From Paludibacteraceae bacterium (lineage in GTDB: Bacteria > Bacteroidota > Bacteroidia > Bacteroidales > Paludibacteraceae), in NCBI GenBank assembly GCA_024693065.1, contig JAILLP010000013.1, positions 124,001 through 188,000 of the forward strand: 64,000 nucleotides of DNA, read 5' to 3'. Under the pieces are notes generated by a model. It saw only the letters and a program-made list of their open reading frames with translations, was not told the DNA's origin and ran no database searches. This document shows, piece after piece, positions 1-7,949 of this stretch. A program made the position numbers and the translations under genes. Within the stretch, counting starts at the first letter, position 1, and each line of letters opens with the position of its first letter.

Positions 1-1235
1 CCTTCTGTTGTTCCATACCCCTTTATCACACGCCGCACACGCTCCGCCGTGATATTTTCGGCATAATCCTCCATCTCCACAAGGATGAATTTTCGGTTGC
101 CTCCATCTTGCTTGTTGAGGTTCAATACTGCATGGGCGGTGGTGCCACTGCCTGCGAAGGAATCGAGGATGATAGAGGATTTGCCGCATAAAAAATTCAT
201 TAGATACTCTACCAATGAAGGTGGTTTGGGAAAATCAAAGACCTTGTTTCCCTCAAAAATACAATCAACCAATTTCCCTGATTCTTCTGTTGTTGTTACT
301 CCAACTGACTCGTCAATAAGATTTGGAGGAACTTCTGGGTCATAGTTGCTTTTCTTGTAAGATAACACGAGTTGCTTTGAACAATTGATAATGGTTCCAT
401 TCGCTATTTGCTCGTTTAATCTTTCCTGAACCCATATAAACCGATTCTCAAAAGTAACAACATTTGCATTTTTCCCATTTTTGATGTCTATGTCATTAAG
501 TAATTTGTTCGGAAATTTTTCTGTACCATAAATCCCCGCATTTATAATTCCGTCCTTTACCCCTTTGAAATTTATTGTGTTTACTGGAAATGAAAGAATC
601 TTAAAAGTGTTTTGTGGTTTCGTTAGTGGATCGTCACTTTTACTCGTTTTTTGTACACCTTTGTATTTTATATTTGTTTTATTCTTTTCGTAGGCAAAAA
701 CATATTCAAGATTTTTCTTTATTTTATACGAAAGATTTGGAGGTGTCGCAGATCGATACCAGTACCATACGCCCACAAAATTCCCTGCCCCGAAAATCTC
801 ATCGCAAATCAACTTCAAATTTGCTTGTTCATTATCATCGATGGAGATAAAGATGGCGCCATCGTCTGAAAGCAGTTTTTGCAGGAGTTTAAGACGTGGA
901 TACATCATGCAGAGCCATTTGTCGTGACGGGTAAGGTCTTCTGCTTCTTTTCCAACCACTTGCCCCAACCATTTGCGGATTTTAGGAGAGTTCACATTGT
1001 CATTATAAACCCAGTTTTCATTGCCAGTGTTGTAGGGAGGATCTATGTAGATACACTTAATGCGCCCTTCGTATTCAGGAAGCAAGGCTTTTAGGGCTTC
1101 AAGGTTATCCCCGTGTATAATCTTGTTATCAGAATCATCTGCTCCAAAGGTATATTCCTTTTCCAATGTACGAAATGGTACATCGTGATGATGATTTACT
1201 ACCGCATCTTTACCTATCCAATTGAGTGTTGGCAT
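1..1235 (-). CDS. mod: Type III restriction-modification DNA methyltransferase (Mod), partial
   Basis: Adenine-N6 DNA methyltransferase subunit of a type III restriction-modification system. It would supply both host protection and target recognition for a Res helicase/nuclease, which would lie beyond the left edge. The frame is open from the left edge for about 411 residues. The N-terminus carries the PTLNWIGK block typical of Mod proteins, catalytic motif IV is DPPYNTG at residues 65-71, and the AdoMet-binding motif FAGSGTT starts at residue 360. The order IV, target-recognition region, I is that of beta-class enzymes. The region between (about 130-340) is the likely recognition domain. Three in-frame ATGs exist, ending at 1235, 1265 and 1319; 1235 is chosen because the conserved family N-terminus follows it directly. 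An AGGAGG lies at 1267-1272, only one base from the 1265 ATG. The 3' end is missing because of the window edge, so intactness is unknown. Confidence 0.9.
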   Translation of the reverse strand, partial: MPTLNWIGKDAVVNHHHDVPFRTLEKEYTFGADDSDNKIIHGDNLEALKALLPEYEGRIKCIYIDPPYNTGNENWVYNDNVNSPKIRKWLGQVVGKEAEDLTRHDKWLCMMYPRLKLLQKLLSDDGAIFISIDDNEQANLKLICDEIFGAGNFVGVWYWYRSATPPNLSYKIKKNLEYVFAYEKNKTNIKYKGVQKTSKSDDPLTKPQNTFKILSFPVNTINFKGVKDGIINAGIYGTEKFPNKLLNDIDIKNGKNANVVTFENRFIWVQERLNEQIANGTIINCSKQLVLSYKKSNYDPEVPPNLIDESVGVTTTEESGKLVDCIFEGNKVFDFPKPPSLVEYLMNFLCGKSSIILDSFAGSGTTAHAVLNLNKQDGGNRKFILVEMEDYAENITAERVRRVIKGYGTTE

Positions 1236-1587
1236 AATCTGTTTTTTTATGCTTTCCACCCTCATTCCTCCTAAGCACAAAAAAAGCGTGAACCGTTCGT
1301 TTTGTCGCTTATTACTCATCGCGGGCCTGGACTCCCTTGCAACTAATAAGCACGAAACGGCCCACGCCCTAAGGCGTGAACCTCTCGCTTGCTCATTCTC
1401 GTTGCTTTGAAATTGTCCAGATTTCGATGAGGAGAATAAGAGCGTAAAGCTCAGAATGTTAATATGTTAAATAATTTATTTTTCTTCCTTTTGTATTATA
1501 TTTTAATCGTTTTTTTACTGAATTACAAAAATAGGGAAAGAGTCATTATGCTACAATATCCATTCGATTTTATTGAATGAAGATTTC
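1236..1587 (-). promoter_or_regulatory. Long leader region of mod with promoter, hairpins and a short upstream ORF
   Basis: Non-coding stretch between mod and the upstream cassette. A minus-strand -7 box (TATTTTTG) sits at 1526-1533, giving a leader of about 280 bases. Within it lie a small hairpin at about 1436-1448 (stem GAGC/GCTC, loop TTTAC on the minus strand), a 17-codon reading frame from the ATG at 1394-1396 to the stop at 1343-1345, and an imperfect inverted repeat, 1286-1313 with 1345-1367. The start of the short frame and the 1319 ATG of mod share the parts ATGAG, AAGCGA and GGTTCACGC. That the leader is regulatory is inference. Confidence 0.45.
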
Positions 1588-1815
1588 CTATTTTTGCGTT
1601 GCGCTTAGCTTATATCCGTATTCAAGCAGAAGCTCATCCGCAAGATACTCGTCGCTGAAACAATGCATGTCGGCAACTCCATTGCTTATCAAATCGTATG
1701 TCTGTGAATCATAAAACTTCCCCAAGGCTTCCTCGTATGATAGGCCAGCTTGCTCGGCGAATATCTTCACGATGCGCGCATATTTCATCTGTAATATGAT
1801 CGGATTTGCCTCCAT
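1588..1815 (-). CDS. DUF3791 family protein
   Basis: Small protein of 75 residues resembling DUF3791, with the family-like stretch TYDLISNGVADMHC followed by SDEYLADEL. It starts two bases after the stop of the DUF3990 gene and is surely co-transcribed with it. It is distantly similar to the 71-residue protein at the head of the cassette: both have a helical body followed by a [FS]S.EY..[DE][ED]L pattern. Its function is not established. By position it could be a partner or antitoxin of the DUF3990 protein (inference). Confidence 0.7.
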   Translation of the reverse strand: MEANPIILQMKYARIVKIFAEQAGLSYEEALGKFYDSQTYDLISNGVADMHCFSDEYLADELLLEYGYKLSATQK

Positions 1816-1817
1816 GA

Positions 1818-2288
1818 TTATAAAATTTCAGATGATTGGAAATGCAGGTGTTTGTCGAGCACGGCTTGCGACGTGATACAGACCTGATGGTTCGGGTTCT
1901 TGTATCGCAACTGATCAAGCGCTTGCTCACGGGTATATATACCCGAAAAATACAAGTCAATCGTATTAAATACTTGATCGTCTGCAATTCCCCCCTCTAT
2001 GATGTCATAAGATTCGTGTGACAGTCCTTTGCGACATGCGCTTACATAATCAAGCCATTCTCCATCATAGGAGGGAAACACCTTATAGGTGAATTCTGTG
2101 AGGTTTTCGTCAAGCATGAACGTGTTGAGCACCGCCGTCTCTCCTCGTCTCGTGAATCGTTCGCCATAACGTTCCGCCTGCTCTCGTATCAAGGTGAGAT
2201 AGAACCCTTTGCCGAAATCAAGACGGGGACGGGAGTGCAACAAGTCAGGTCGCCTGATCTCTATCGTTGATGTGTGGTATAGTATCAT
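1818..2288 (-). CDS. DUF3990 family protein, possible ADP-ribosyltransferase-like toxin
   Basis: Protein of 156 residues matching DUF3990. The N-terminus has YHTS at residues 4-7 and the motif DFGKGFYLT at about residues 24-32, followed by QAERYGERF. This arrangement (early His, then a Gly-Phe-Tyr-x-Thr strand and helix) is the pattern I recall for the ADP-ribosyltransferase superfamily, in which DUF3990 has been placed. A catalytic acidic residue near the C-terminus cannot be assigned with certainty; TREQALDQL is the best candidate segment. The gene overlaps the upstream DUF3791 gene by four bases (ATGA) and is followed two bases later by another DUF3791 gene. The three-gene cassette beside a type III RM gene suggests a defence or addiction role, but toxicity is inference. 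Confidence 0.75.
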   Translation of the reverse strand: MILYHTSTIEIRRPDLLHSRPRLDFGKGFYLTLIREQAERYGERFTRRGETAVLNTFMLDENLTEFTYKVFPSYDGEWLDYVSACRKGLSHESYDIIEGGIADDQVFNTIDLYFSGIYTREQALDQLRYKNPNHQVCITSQAVLDKHLHFQSSEIL

Positions 2289-2500
2289 GACAAAACCCCT
2301 TTCTTTCGCATAAAGGAAACTAAATCTTCAACGATATATTCTTTTGAGAATGTGTGCAATACATCGTAACAAGGCACAATATAGTCATTTATAATGTTGG
2401 CGTCCTGCATCAGATGGTATATCTCCCTCGCATTTCGGTTAAGATACGCGGCAACATTATTCACGCAGAAAATCGTAAAATTCAAACGTTTGAAATCCAT
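2285..2500 (-). CDS. DUF3791-like protein, first gene of the cassette
   Basis: Protein of 71 residues with no signal peptide or membrane segment. The stretch INDYIVPCYDVLHTFSKEYIVEDL aligns by eye with the DUF3791 protein encoded at 1588-1815. Its stop overlaps the start of the DUF3990 gene by four bases, so the two are translationally coupled, an arrangement common in antitoxin-toxin pairs. A promoter box lies at 2654-2661. Its role as antitoxin or partner of the DUF3990 protein is inferred from gene order only. Confidence 0.65.
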   Translation of the reverse strand: MDFKRLNFTIFCVNNVAAYLNRNAREIYHLMQDANIINDYIVPCYDVLHTFSKEYIVEDLVSFMRKKGVLS

Positions 2501-2653
2501 ATCTTTAAATTGCGAAATAAGAACGTAAAATTCAGAATACTAACACATTAAATGATCAATCCTTCCTACTTCCATCTATAAAGTTTTATTGCATTTTAAA
2601 CCTGTTAGCATATCCTACGGAATATAAATGCACCTTTTGATGTCTCAAACATA

Positions 2654-2661
2654 CAAATTTA
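2654..2661 (-). promoter_or_regulatory. Bacteroidetes -7 promoter box for the DUF3791/DUF3990 cassette
   Basis: The minus strand reads TAAATTTG, matching TAnnTTTG. It is about 155 bases upstream of the first cassette gene. A matching box (1526-1533) lies at the equivalent place upstream of mod, and both are preceded on the minus strand by CATAATGA. Confidence 0.5.
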
Positions 2662-2731
2662 AGAAAAGAATCATTATGCCTCAACGCCTATTGTAATTTT
2701 TTGAGAAGGTCACATCGCCCCCACAAACAAA

Positions 2732-2757
2732 AAGGGCACCCCACACGAGGTGCCCTT
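2732..2757 (-). terminator. Intrinsic terminator of pckA
   Basis: Perfect 9-bp stem (AAGGGCACC / GGTGCCCTT) with an 8-base loop. On the minus strand it is followed by a T-run. It lies 19 bases after the pckA stop codon. Confidence 0.9.
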
Positions 2758-2775
2758 CTATTGAGGGAAAATTGA

Positions 2776-4377
2776 TTACAATTTAGGACCAGCGGCAACC
2801 AAAGCCTTACCAGCTGCGTTACCAGTGTACTTCACGAAGTTCTTTTGGAAGCGTGAAGCCAAATCCTTCGCCTTCGTCTCCCACTCGGAAGCGTTAGCGT
2901 AAGTGTCGCGAGGATCCAAGATAGCTGGGTTCACGCCTGGCAATGCGGTAGGAACCTCGAAGTCGAACATAGGGATCTTCTTCGTAGGAGCCTTCAAGAT
3001 GTCACCGTTCAAGATAGCGTCGATGATACCACGGGTATCAGGGATAGAGATACGCTTGCCTGTTCCGTTCCATCCAGTGTTCACCAAGTAAGCCTTAGCG
3101 CCAGACTTCTGCATCTTCTTCACCAACTCCTCAGCGTATTTGGTTGGGTGCAACTCCAAGAATGCCTGTCCGAAGCAAGCGGAGAAGGTTGGAGTAGGCT
3201 CCGTGATACCACGCTCCGTTCCGGCCAACTTAGCCGTGAAACCGCTCAAGAAGTAGTATTGAGTCTGCTCAGGAGTCAAGATGGATACTGGAGGCAACAC
3301 GCCGAACGCATCAGCCGACAAGAAGATAACGTTCTTAGCGGCAGGAGCGGATGATCCTGGCTGGATGTTGTTGATGTGGTTGATAGGGTAAGAAACACGG
3401 GTGTTCTCAGTAACGGACTTGTCGTTGAAGTCGATCTTGCCGTTCTTGTCCACCGTAACGTTCTCCAACAAAGCGTTGCGTTTGATGGCGCCGTAGATGT
3501 CTGGCTCATGCTCTTTGCTCAAGCCGATCACCTTAGCGTAGCAACCGCCCTCGAGGTTGAACACGCCCTCGTCATCCCATCCGTGCTCGTCGTCACCGAT
3601 CAAGCGACGCTTAGGGTCAGTTGACAAGGTTGTCTTACCTGTACCGGAGAGACCGAAGAAGATAGCGGTGTTCTTGCCCTGCATGTCGCAGTTAGCGGAG
3701 CAGTGCATGGAAGCGATGCCCTTCAATGGCAAGTAGTAGTTCTGCATGGAGAACATACCCTTCTTCATCTCACCGCCGTACCAAGTGTTGATGATCACCT
3801 GCTCGCGGGAAGTAACGTTGAAGGCAACGCAAGTCTCGGAGTTCAGACCCAATTCCTTGTAGTTCTCTACCTTCGCCTTAGAAGCGTTGTAGATGACGAA
3901 GTTAGGCTCGAAGTTAGCCAACTCCTCAGCGGTAGGTTGGATGAACATGTTCTTCACGAAGTGAGCTTGCCAAGCCACCTCCACGATGAAACGAACAGCC
4001 AAGCGGGTTGCCTTGTTGGCACCGCAGAAAGCGTCCACCACATAAAGTTGCTTGTTGGAAAGTTCCTTCTTCGCGATCTCCTTCACCTTAGCCCAAACCT
4101 CTTCGCTCATTGGGTGGTTATCGTTCTTGTACTCCTCTGAAGTCCACCATACAGTGTCCTTGGAGTTCTTGTCCATCACGATGTATTTATCCTTAGGAGA
4201 ACGACCGGTGTAGATACCTGTCATCACATTCACTGCTCCGAGTTCAGTCACTTGTCCTACCTCATAGCCGCTCAATCCGGCTTTTGTTTCCTCTTTGAAA
4301 AGATCCTCGTAGGATGGATTGTGGGCGATCACCGTGGATCCAGTGATGCCGTACTTGCTTAAATCTAAGTTTGCCAT
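2776..4377 (-). CDS. pckA: Phosphoenolpyruvate carboxykinase (ATP)
   Basis: ATP-dependent PEP carboxykinase (oxaloacetate + ATP = PEP + CO2 + ADP), cytosolic. In Bacteroidales it usually runs in the carboxylating direction and feeds CO2 fixation into succinate and propionate fermentation. The protein is 533 residues, the normal family length. Visible motifs are YTGRSPKDK in the N-terminal substrate loop, the kinase-1a P-loop GLSGTGKT at residues 242-249, the metal-binding GDDEHGW shortly after it, and the C-terminal [11 protein letters not shown] motif. The gene is monocistronic, with a promoter box at 4465-4472 and a strong terminator at 2732-2757. Codon use is highly regular, as expected for an abundant protein. 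Confidence 0.97.
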   Translation of the reverse strand: MANLDLSKYGITGSTVIAHNPSYEDLFKEETKAGLSGYEVGQVTELGAVNVMTGIYTGRSPKDKYIVMDKNSKDTVWWTSEEYKNDNHPMSEEVWAKVKEIAKKELSNKQLYVVDAFCGANKATRLAVRFIVEVAWQAHFVKNMFIQPTAEELANFEPNFVIYNASKAKVENYKELGLNSETCVAFNVTSREQVIINTWYGGEMKKGMFSMQNYYLPLKGIASMHCSANCDMQGKNTAIFFGLSGTGKTTLSTDPKRRLIGDDEHGWDDEGVFNLEGGCYAKVIGLSKEHEPDIYGAIKRNALLENVTVDKNGKIDFNDKSVTENTRVSYPINHINNIQPGSSAPAAKNVIFLSADAFGVLPPVSILTPEQTQYYFLSGFTAKLAGTERGITEPTPTFSACFGQAFLELHPTKYAEELVKKMQKSGAKAYLVNTGWNGTGKRISIPDTRGIIDAILNGDILKAPTKKIPMFDFEVPTALPGVNPAILDPRDTYANASEWETKAKDLASRFQKNFVKYTGNAAGKALVAAGPKL

Positions 4378-4464
4378 GCTAACTTTAAACTATATTTGTT
4401 TATAAATAATTAATCCTAATCAACTAAAAGGGGGATCGTGTCCTTACGGAACTCTCAATCCACG

Positions 4465-4472
4465 CAAATTTA
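4465..4472 (-). promoter_or_regulatory. -7 promoter box of pckA
   Basis: The minus strand reads TAAATTTG. A CTTG lies 18 bases further upstream at the -33 position. The predicted leader is about 80 bases. Confidence 0.55.
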
Positions 4473-4523
4473 ATAAAAATTTTCATATAACAAGAGAATA
4501 GAGAATTAAGAATTTTGAATTTT

Positions 4524-5010
4524 GAAACGTTAGTTCGACGAAGTCAATTTTGAAACGTCAGTTCGACGTGGTCAATTTTGGGGGGGGACGTGCATTTCTA
4601 CGCGCTGCGCATACCCGAGCCCCGAAAGGGCGATACCCTCCAGGCAGGGGTGTAAACCCCTGATGACAAACAGGTTTTGGGCGTGTAGCCCTGAAAGGGC
4701 AAAACATGATAATTAAGAATTAAGAATTAAGAATTAAGAATTTTGAAACGTCAGTTCGACGTAGTCAATTTTTTTGGGGGACGTGCATTTCTATGCGCTG
4801 CGCATACCTGAGCCCTGAAAGGGCGACACCCTCCAGGCAGGGGTGTAAACCCCTGATGACAAACAGGTTTTGGGCGTGTAGCCCTGAAGGGGCGATACAT
4901 GATAATTAAGAATTAAGAATTTTGAAACGTCAGTTCGACGTAGTCAATTTTTGGGGGACGTGCATTTCTATGCGCTGCGCACATCCCAGCCCTGAAAGGG
5001 CAAAACATAT
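4524..5010 (+). repeat. Tandem REP-like intergenic repeats, left cluster
   Basis: Three near-identical units begin at 4552, 4745 and 4924, with an extra partial unit head at 4524. Each unit opens with GAAACGTYAGTTCGACG, then a G-run, then ACGTGCATTTCTA and a series of short palindromes (AGCCCTGAAAGGGC type and AGGGGTGTAAACCCCT). The first two end in runs of AATTAAG. Units 1 and 2 are about 180-190 bases; unit 3 is truncated. No reading frame is conserved across the units. The same elements occur inverted at 7950-8464. The rest of 4378-5092 holds the pckA leader and the leader of the thioesterase gene. Confidence 0.85.
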
Positions 5011-5092
5011 ATAGGGTTCCCCCCAATTTTTAACCCATAACATTTATTTTCAATTTTTTCATAACTTCGCGTCCGAAAAAAATGAAGCAGAT

Positions 5093-5497
5093 ATGGCAAT
5101 CGAAGATTTAATGGCGAAGGAAAGGATGCGCCGCTACGTGGTGGACGAGTCCAAACTGAACATCAACAAGACGCTTTTCGGCGGGGAGGTGATGGCTTGG
5201 ATGGACAAGGTGGGGCACGAGCTCTCCGTCGAGCTGACACAACGGACCATGTGCACGGCGGCGGCGGACAAGATCCGTTTCCATAAGCCTGCCTATCTGG
5301 GTGAGACCATCGAGGTCGTGGCGAAACCGCTGGACCTCGGACCTGTGAAGATGGTGCTGGCGCTGACCGCCACCGCAGACCCCGACGGGGAGAACCGGCG
5401 CGTCATCCTGACCGGAATATATACCTTCGTGCAACTGGACGAGAAGGGCCGTCCCCAACGGATATCCTACCATGACCCGTATGGTTGTTTGGCTTAA
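5093..5497 (+). CDS. Hotdog-fold acyl-CoA thioesterase
   Basis: Protein of 134 residues of the acyl-CoA thioester hydrolase (YciA/BFIT-like) hotdog family, cleaving acyl-CoA to free acid and CoA in the cytosol. The family hallmark N-x-x-x-T-L-F-G-G-E-V-M-A-W-M-D is visible at about residues 23-38, containing the central helix and the acidic residue (Asp38) that usually activates water. The segment RFHKPAYLGETIEV fits the second conserved strand. It is the first of four same-strand genes between the two inverted repeat clusters. Substrate chain length cannot be read from the sequence. Confidence 0.88.
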   Translation: MAIEDLMAKERMRRYVVDESKLNINKTLFGGEVMAWMDKVGHELSVELTQRTMCTAAADKIRFHKPAYLGETIEVVAKPLDLGPVKMVLALTATADPDGENRRVILTGIYTFVQLDEKGRPQRISYHDPYGCLA

Positions 5498-5534
5498 TGA
5501 TACGAATTGAATATTGAAGTAAAGAATTGATACG

Positions 5535-6146
5535 ATGCTAATTAGAATTTATCCTGAAAACCCGAACGAGCGGGAGATCGAGAAGGTGGTGCAGTTCCTT
5601 CGCGACGGCGGACTCATCGTCTACCCGACGGACACCATCTACGGTTTGGGCTGCGACATCTTCAACACGAGAGCCGTGGAGAAGATCTGCCGCTACAAGA
5701 ACATCGACCCGCACAAGGCGAACCTCTCCTTCATCTGCTACGACCTGAGCAACATCAGCGAGTACGCAAAGGTGGACAATAATACCTTCAAACTGATGAA
5801 GAAGAACCTCCCCGGACCTTTCACCTTCATCCTGAACGGCAACAGCAACCTCCCGAAGCTCTTCCGCAACAAGAAGACGGTGGGTATCAGGGTGCCGGAC
5901 AATAACATCATCCGCGAGCTGGTCAGGGGCTTGGGCAACCCTATCCTCTCCACCTCCGTGCGCGACGATGACGACGAGATACTGGAGTACTTCACCGACC
6001 CCGAACTGATCCACGAACGGTATGAGAACATAGCCGACGTGGTGATCAATGGCGGATTCGGCACCTTGGACCCCTCCACCGTCGTGGACTGCACCGGCGA
6101 CGAACCCGTCATCGTCCGTCAAGGCAAAGGCGAACTCATCCTATAA
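5535..6146 (+). CDS. Sua5/YciO/YrdC family protein (threonylcarbamoyl-AMP synthase-like)
   Basis: Protein of 203 residues of the Sua5/YciO/YrdC family, which makes threonylcarbamoyl-AMP from threonine, bicarbonate and ATP for the tRNA t6A modification. It shows GGLIVYPTDTIYGLGCD, the substrate-pocket signature, at about residues 25-41, then LPGPFTFIL, VGIRVPD, PILSTS and DPSTVVDC. The lysine segment after YGLGCD reads YKNIDPHKANLSF, which looks more like the YciO subgroup than TsaC, so its exact role in t6A synthesis is not certain. It follows the thioesterase gene by 37 bases in the same direction. Confidence 0.88.
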   Translation: MLIRIYPENPNEREIEKVVQFLRDGGLIVYPTDTIYGLGCDIFNTRAVEKICRYKNIDPHKANLSFICYDLSNISEYAKVDNNTFKLMKKNLPGPFTFILNGNSNLPKLFRNKKTVGIRVPDNNIIRELVRGLGNPILSTSVRDDDDEILEYFTDPELIHERYENIADVVINGGFGTLDPSTVVDCTGDEPVIVRQGKGELIL

Positions 6147-6188
6147 TTCCCGTAATAATTCTTAATTCTTAATTCTTAATTAGCTACA

Positions 6189-7091
6189 GTGTGGGTCTTT
6201 TTAGCACTACTATCTGCCATTTTGCTAGGCATCTATGATGTCTTCAAGAAACGTTCCCTGAAGGAGAATGCGGTGATACCCGTATTGGCCTCCTCCATAT
6301 TCATCTCGGCGGTGTTCTTCTCGTTCTTCCTGTTCGCCTCGAAGGTGGCGCCCGAGCAGGTGTCCGGCACCTGGTTCTACGTGCCCGAGATGGACCTCCA
6401 CGCCCACCTCTGCATCTTCCTGAAATCGGCCATCGTCCTAGGCTCCTGGATATCAGCCTACTTCGGCATGAAGAACGTGCCGATCACCATCTTCTCGCCC
6501 ATCCGCGCGACGCAACCCGTCTGGACGGTCATAGGCGCCTTCATCATCTTCGCGGAACGGCTGACTCCCCTGCAGGCGACCGGCATCATCGTCACCATCG
6601 TATCCTTCTACCTCTTCTCGTTGGCGGGGCTCAAGGAAGGCATCTCATGGAAGCGCAACAAGTGGATATGGCTCATCATCCTCGCCACACTCCTAGGCGC
6701 CGCGAGCGGATTGTACGACAAGCACCTGATGCGGTCGTTCGACCGGGTAGGCGTGCAGGTCTTCAGCACGATGTACCAGGCCCTGTTGATGCTCATCATC
6801 CTATTCGCCCTGTGGTATCCACGGAGGAAGCACACCACACCGTTCGAGTGGCGGTGGAGCATCGTGGGCATCTCCGTCTTCCTGATCTTGGCTGATTACG
6901 TATACTTCTGGGCGCTCTCTTCGGACAATGCGCTCATCTCCATCGTCTCCACCATCCGTCGTTCGGGGGCGGTCGTCCCGTTCCTCTATGGCGCGCTCAT
7001 GCTGAAGGAGAAGAACCTGAAACTGAAGGGAATACTGCTCTGCGGCATCCTGTGCGGCGTCTGCCTGCTGACGATCGGGGCGTTGCGGTGA
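6189..7091 (+). CDS. EamA/DMT superfamily transporter
   Basis: Inner-membrane protein of 300 residues with about ten hydrophobic helices in two repeated halves, the drug/metabolite transporter (EamA) layout. Helix ends such as PIRATQPVWTVIGAFIIFAERL in the first half and STIRRSGAVVPFLYGALMLKEKNL in the second are the paired EamA signatures. The start is GTG at 6189; no better ATG precedes it, and the protein begins directly with the first helix. The substrate is unknown. A short run of AATTCTTAATT repeats separates it from the preceding gene. Confidence 0.85.
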   Translation: MWVFLALLSAILLGIYDVFKKRSLKENAVIPVLASSIFISAVFFSFFLFASKVAPEQVSGTWFYVPEMDLHAHLCIFLKSAIVLGSWISAYFGMKNVPITIFSPIRATQPVWTVIGAFIIFAERLTPLQATGIIVTIVSFYLFSLAGLKEGISWKRNKWIWLIILATLLGAASGLYDKHLMRSFDRVGVQVFSTMYQALLMLIILFALWYPRRKHTTPFEWRWSIVGISVFLILADYVYFWALSSDNALISIVSTIRRSGAVVPFLYGALMLKEKNLKLKGILLCGILCGVCLLTIGALR

Positions 7092-7112
7092 TGATATATT
7101 ACACGGAAGAAT

Positions 7113-7877
7113 ATGGATAGAACATTAGAAAACATAAAGAGGATCATTGCGGAAAGCATAAAAGAACACCTGACGGACGTTTCAGTCGATGAACTCGAAG
7201 GGAACGGATCGCTCTACTATATGAACGGACAGAATGGAACCTCATTCGACTGGCACGTCAACGACAGGCTTTCGTCCTTCATGTCTTTTTACGACGACAA
7301 GGAGAACCTCGGGGCCGCCAAAGCGAACGTTTACAAGGGAGGTGTGGTCGCCCTCAACCTTTACGGGGCACACGGCAAAGAGATGGCCCATCAGGAGGAA
7401 ATACCCCTGAGCGCCACGGAGGCGGACCTGCTACGTCTAGCTGTTTTGTTAAAGCGCAATGCGGACGACAAGGATCTTTTTGACGTATCCATCGAAGAAA
7501 TCGATACGGATAGTGAACCGAAGGCGGAAGAGGTCGCCGCATTCCTCGAAGAGAGGAAGAACCATGAAGCCATGATAAAGCGGAGGGAGCTGTTGACCCA
7601 GAAAGCCTGCGTGTCGAGGATGATCGTCGACGAAGGGTGTCAGGTAGGATATATGGTGCGGGAAGAACCCCATGCCGAAGAAGATAGCGGATGGGCCTTT
7701 TACGGAGGAGAGGAAGACGAGGAATACGTTTCCGACCCGAACAATTTTATCATCTCCACCATTTTCCCCGTCGTCTCCGCAGACCCGGTTGTCGAGGATT
7801 ATCTAGAGCGTCCCGTTGGCTCGAAACTCATCAGGGTATCATCCGACAAATTCGAGGAGGATGAGGAGGAGATGTAG
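7113..7877 (+). CDS. Protein with C-terminal DUF2185 (Imm33-like) domain
   Basis: Soluble, acidic protein of 254 residues. The C-terminal part (about 165-250) matches DUF2185: KACVSRMIVDEGCQVGYMVRE, a Gly-Trp-Phe-like GWAFYGGEEDEEY core, then SDPNNFIIST. DUF2185 has been grouped with polymorphic-toxin immunity proteins (Imm33). The N-terminal 150 residues are not recognised; they include a short predicted alpha/beta region and a charged linker. There is no toxin gene beside it. It ends with an acidic tail rich in Glu and lies just before the right repeat cluster. Confidence 0.6.
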   Translation: MDRTLENIKRIIAESIKEHLTDVSVDELEGNGSLYYMNGQNGTSFDWHVNDRLSSFMSFYDDKENLGAAKANVYKGGVVALNLYGAHGKEMAHQEEIPLSATEADLLRLAVLLKRNADDKDLFDVSIEEIDTDSEPKAEEVAAFLEERKNHEAMIKRRELLTQKACVSRMIVDEGCQVGYMVREEPHAEEDSGWAFYGGEEDEEYVSDPNNFIISTIFPVVSADPVVEDYLERPVGSKLIRVSSDKFEEDEEEM

Positions 7878-7949
7878 GGTTATGCAGGCATCCGACAAAG
7901 CCTCAGAGAAATTTACAATTTAACGATTTACGATTTACAATTTACGACC

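Noticed and set aside
1-1235. Phase-variable mod gene
   Set aside because: I looked for simple sequence repeats inside the reading frame and found no run long enough; the only T/A runs are short and upstream.
1286-1367. Terminator between the DUF3791 cassette and mod
   Set aside because: The inverted repeat is imperfect, has a 31-base loop and overlaps the possible upstream starts of mod; T-rich sequence after it on the minus strand is part of one of the candidate reading frames.
4524-5010. CRISPR array
   Set aside because: Units are about 180-190 bases, the parts between the heads are themselves repeated, and no cas gene is nearby.
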